Origin: Desulfobacula sp.
Lineage (GTDB): Bacteria; Desulfobacterota; Desulfobacteria; Desulfobacterales; Desulfobacteraceae
Reading direction: 5' to 3'
Assembly: GCA_029940245.1 (NCBI GenBank)
Contig: JAOZRF010000155.1
Coordinates: 1-6,714, forward strand
Length of the DNA stretch: 6,714 nt
Part shown: in pieces, positions 5,807-6,714 of the stretch
How positions within the stretch are numbered: the first letter of the stretch is position 1
Layout of the letters: every line of letters begins with the position of its first letter
Translations under genes and position numbers: made by a program
Notes under the pieces: generated by a model
What the model was told of the DNA's origin: nothing
The model's database searches: none
What the model saw: only the letters and a program-made list of their open reading frames with translations

Positions 5807-6679
5807 ATGGCCAGATATTTTTTGCAAAGAACCCTGTCAAAAAGCGTCTCTGTTTCAGGTACCGGGGTTCATTCTGGAAAACAGATCCATCTGACAATAC
5901 ACCCTGCCCGGGAAAACCACGGTATAAAATTTAGGCGGCTTGATCTACCCGGCACCCAGGATATCCAGGCGCTTTTCAAACTGGTCGTTGATACCAGCCT
6001 TGCAACAGTACTGGGAACCAATGGTACAATTATTTCAACCATTGAACATCTAATGGCCAGTTTTGCCGGTCTTGGGATTGATAATGCTCTGGTGGAAGTT
6101 GATGATTATGAAATCCCAATTATGGATGGCAGTGCCATGGTTTTCACCCAACTCTTTGAGAATGCCGGTATTGTAAAACAATCTGCTCCAAAACATTTTT
6201 TAATCGTTAAAAAACCGATTAAAGTAACTGATAATGATAAATCAGTTATGGTATATCCGGAACCTTGTTTCAAAATAACCTGCCAAATTGATTTTCAACA
6301 CCCTTTGATCGGAAAACAGGAGATTACCTTTGACAAGGCTAAAACCAATTTTGAAAAAGAAATCAGCCGGGCCAGAACATTCGGATTTATTCAGGATCTT
6401 GAACTTTTAAAAAAATTCAGCCTTGGTAAGGGTGGAAGCCTTGACAACGCCATCATTATTGGTAAAGATAAAATTTTAAATGAAGAAGGGCTAAGATACC
6501 CTGATGAATTTGTCAGGCATAAACTTTTAGACAGCCTTGGAGATTTTTCCCTCCTTGGCATGCCCATTCAGGGACATATCGTTACCCGCAAATCGGGACA
6601 TACCCTTAACCATTTATTCATTAAAAAATTTTTAGAACACAAAGATGCCTGGGAAACCGGACCGGCAAAAATGGAATAA
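5807..6679 (+). CDS. lpxC: UDP-3-O-acyl-N-acetylglucosamine deacetylase
   Basis: LpxC is the zinc deacetylase that carries out the first committed step of lipid A synthesis, in the cytosol next to the inner membrane. The protein has 290 residues, slightly shorter than the common 300-305 but complete. Seen in order are the N-terminal QRTLSKSVSVSGTGVHSG, then TIEHLMASFAGLGIDNA with the catalytic Glu80 and zinc ligand His81, and IPIMDGSA. EISRARTFGF, EGLRYPDEFVRHKLLDSLGD (zinc ligands His238 and Asp242) and KSGHTLNH with catalytic His265 follow. The ATG at 5807 is the only good start: an in-frame TAA lies at 5780-5782 and there is no other ATG or GTG between. There is no clear Shine-Dalgarno site, so translation may start weakly. 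It is transcribed away from comM. The window ends 35 bases after its stop, with no terminator seen. Confidence 0.97.
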   Translation: MARYFLQRTLSKSVSVSGTGVHSGKQIHLTIHPARENHGIKFRRLDLPGTQDIQALFKLVVDTSLATVLGTNGTIISTIEHLMASFAGLGIDNALVEVDDYEIPIMDGSAMVFTQLFENAGIVKQSAPKHFLIVKKPIKVTDNDKSVMVYPEPCFKITCQIDFQHPLIGKQEITFDKAKTNFEKEISRARTFGFIQDLELLKKFSLGKGGSLDNAIIIGKDKILNEEGLRYPDEFVRHKLLDSLGDFSLLGMPIQGHIVTRKSGHTLNHLFIKKFLEHKDAWETGPAKME

Positions 6680-6714
6680 TATTTTTATACAATGATACGA
6701 TCTTCCTTCCATAG

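Overview
The window looks like a chromosomal piece of a Gram-negative, moderately AT-rich bacterium. lpxC, needed for lipid A synthesis, shows an outer membrane. The codon use, the style of the genes and the beta-keto-acid catabolic operon would fit an anaerobic Desulfobacterota (Desulfobacteraceae-like) genome, but that placement is an impression and not proven by the sequence.

Layout. (1) 1-2928, plus strand: a compact catabolic operon of four genes. It holds the 3' end of a 3-hydroxyisobutyrate-dehydrogenase-like enzyme, a complete beta-keto acid cleavage enzyme (BKACE/DUF849), an AtuA-like DUF1446 protein, and a separate small AtuA-type C-terminal domain protein that overlaps it by 4 bases. 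A near-perfect 15-base palindrome followed by a T-run lies about 50 bases after the last stop and may be the terminator. (2) 2929-4085: a decayed junkyard. It contains a 5'-truncated, frameshifted insertion-sequence transposase on the plus strand, which abuts the 3' end of a truncated and frameshifted RecG-C-terminal-like ATP-binding regulator gene on the minus strand. (3) 4086-5621, minus strand: an intact comM/yifB AAA+ ATPase. (4) 5622-5806: a divergent AT-rich promoter region. (5) 5807-6679, plus strand: intact lpxC.

How the genes may work together. A beta-hydroxyacid dehydrogenase makes beta-keto acids. A BKACE cleaves a beta-keto acid with acetyl-CoA to give acetoacetate and a new acyl-CoA. 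Their adjacency suggests a short catabolic route, with the AtuA-like pair acting in a step that is not biochemically defined. comM and lpxC are housekeeping genes that share only the promoter region. I see no defence system, CRISPR array, RNA gene or clearly new type of system. The most interesting parts are the substrate of the catabolic operon and the wreckage between 2929 and 4085.
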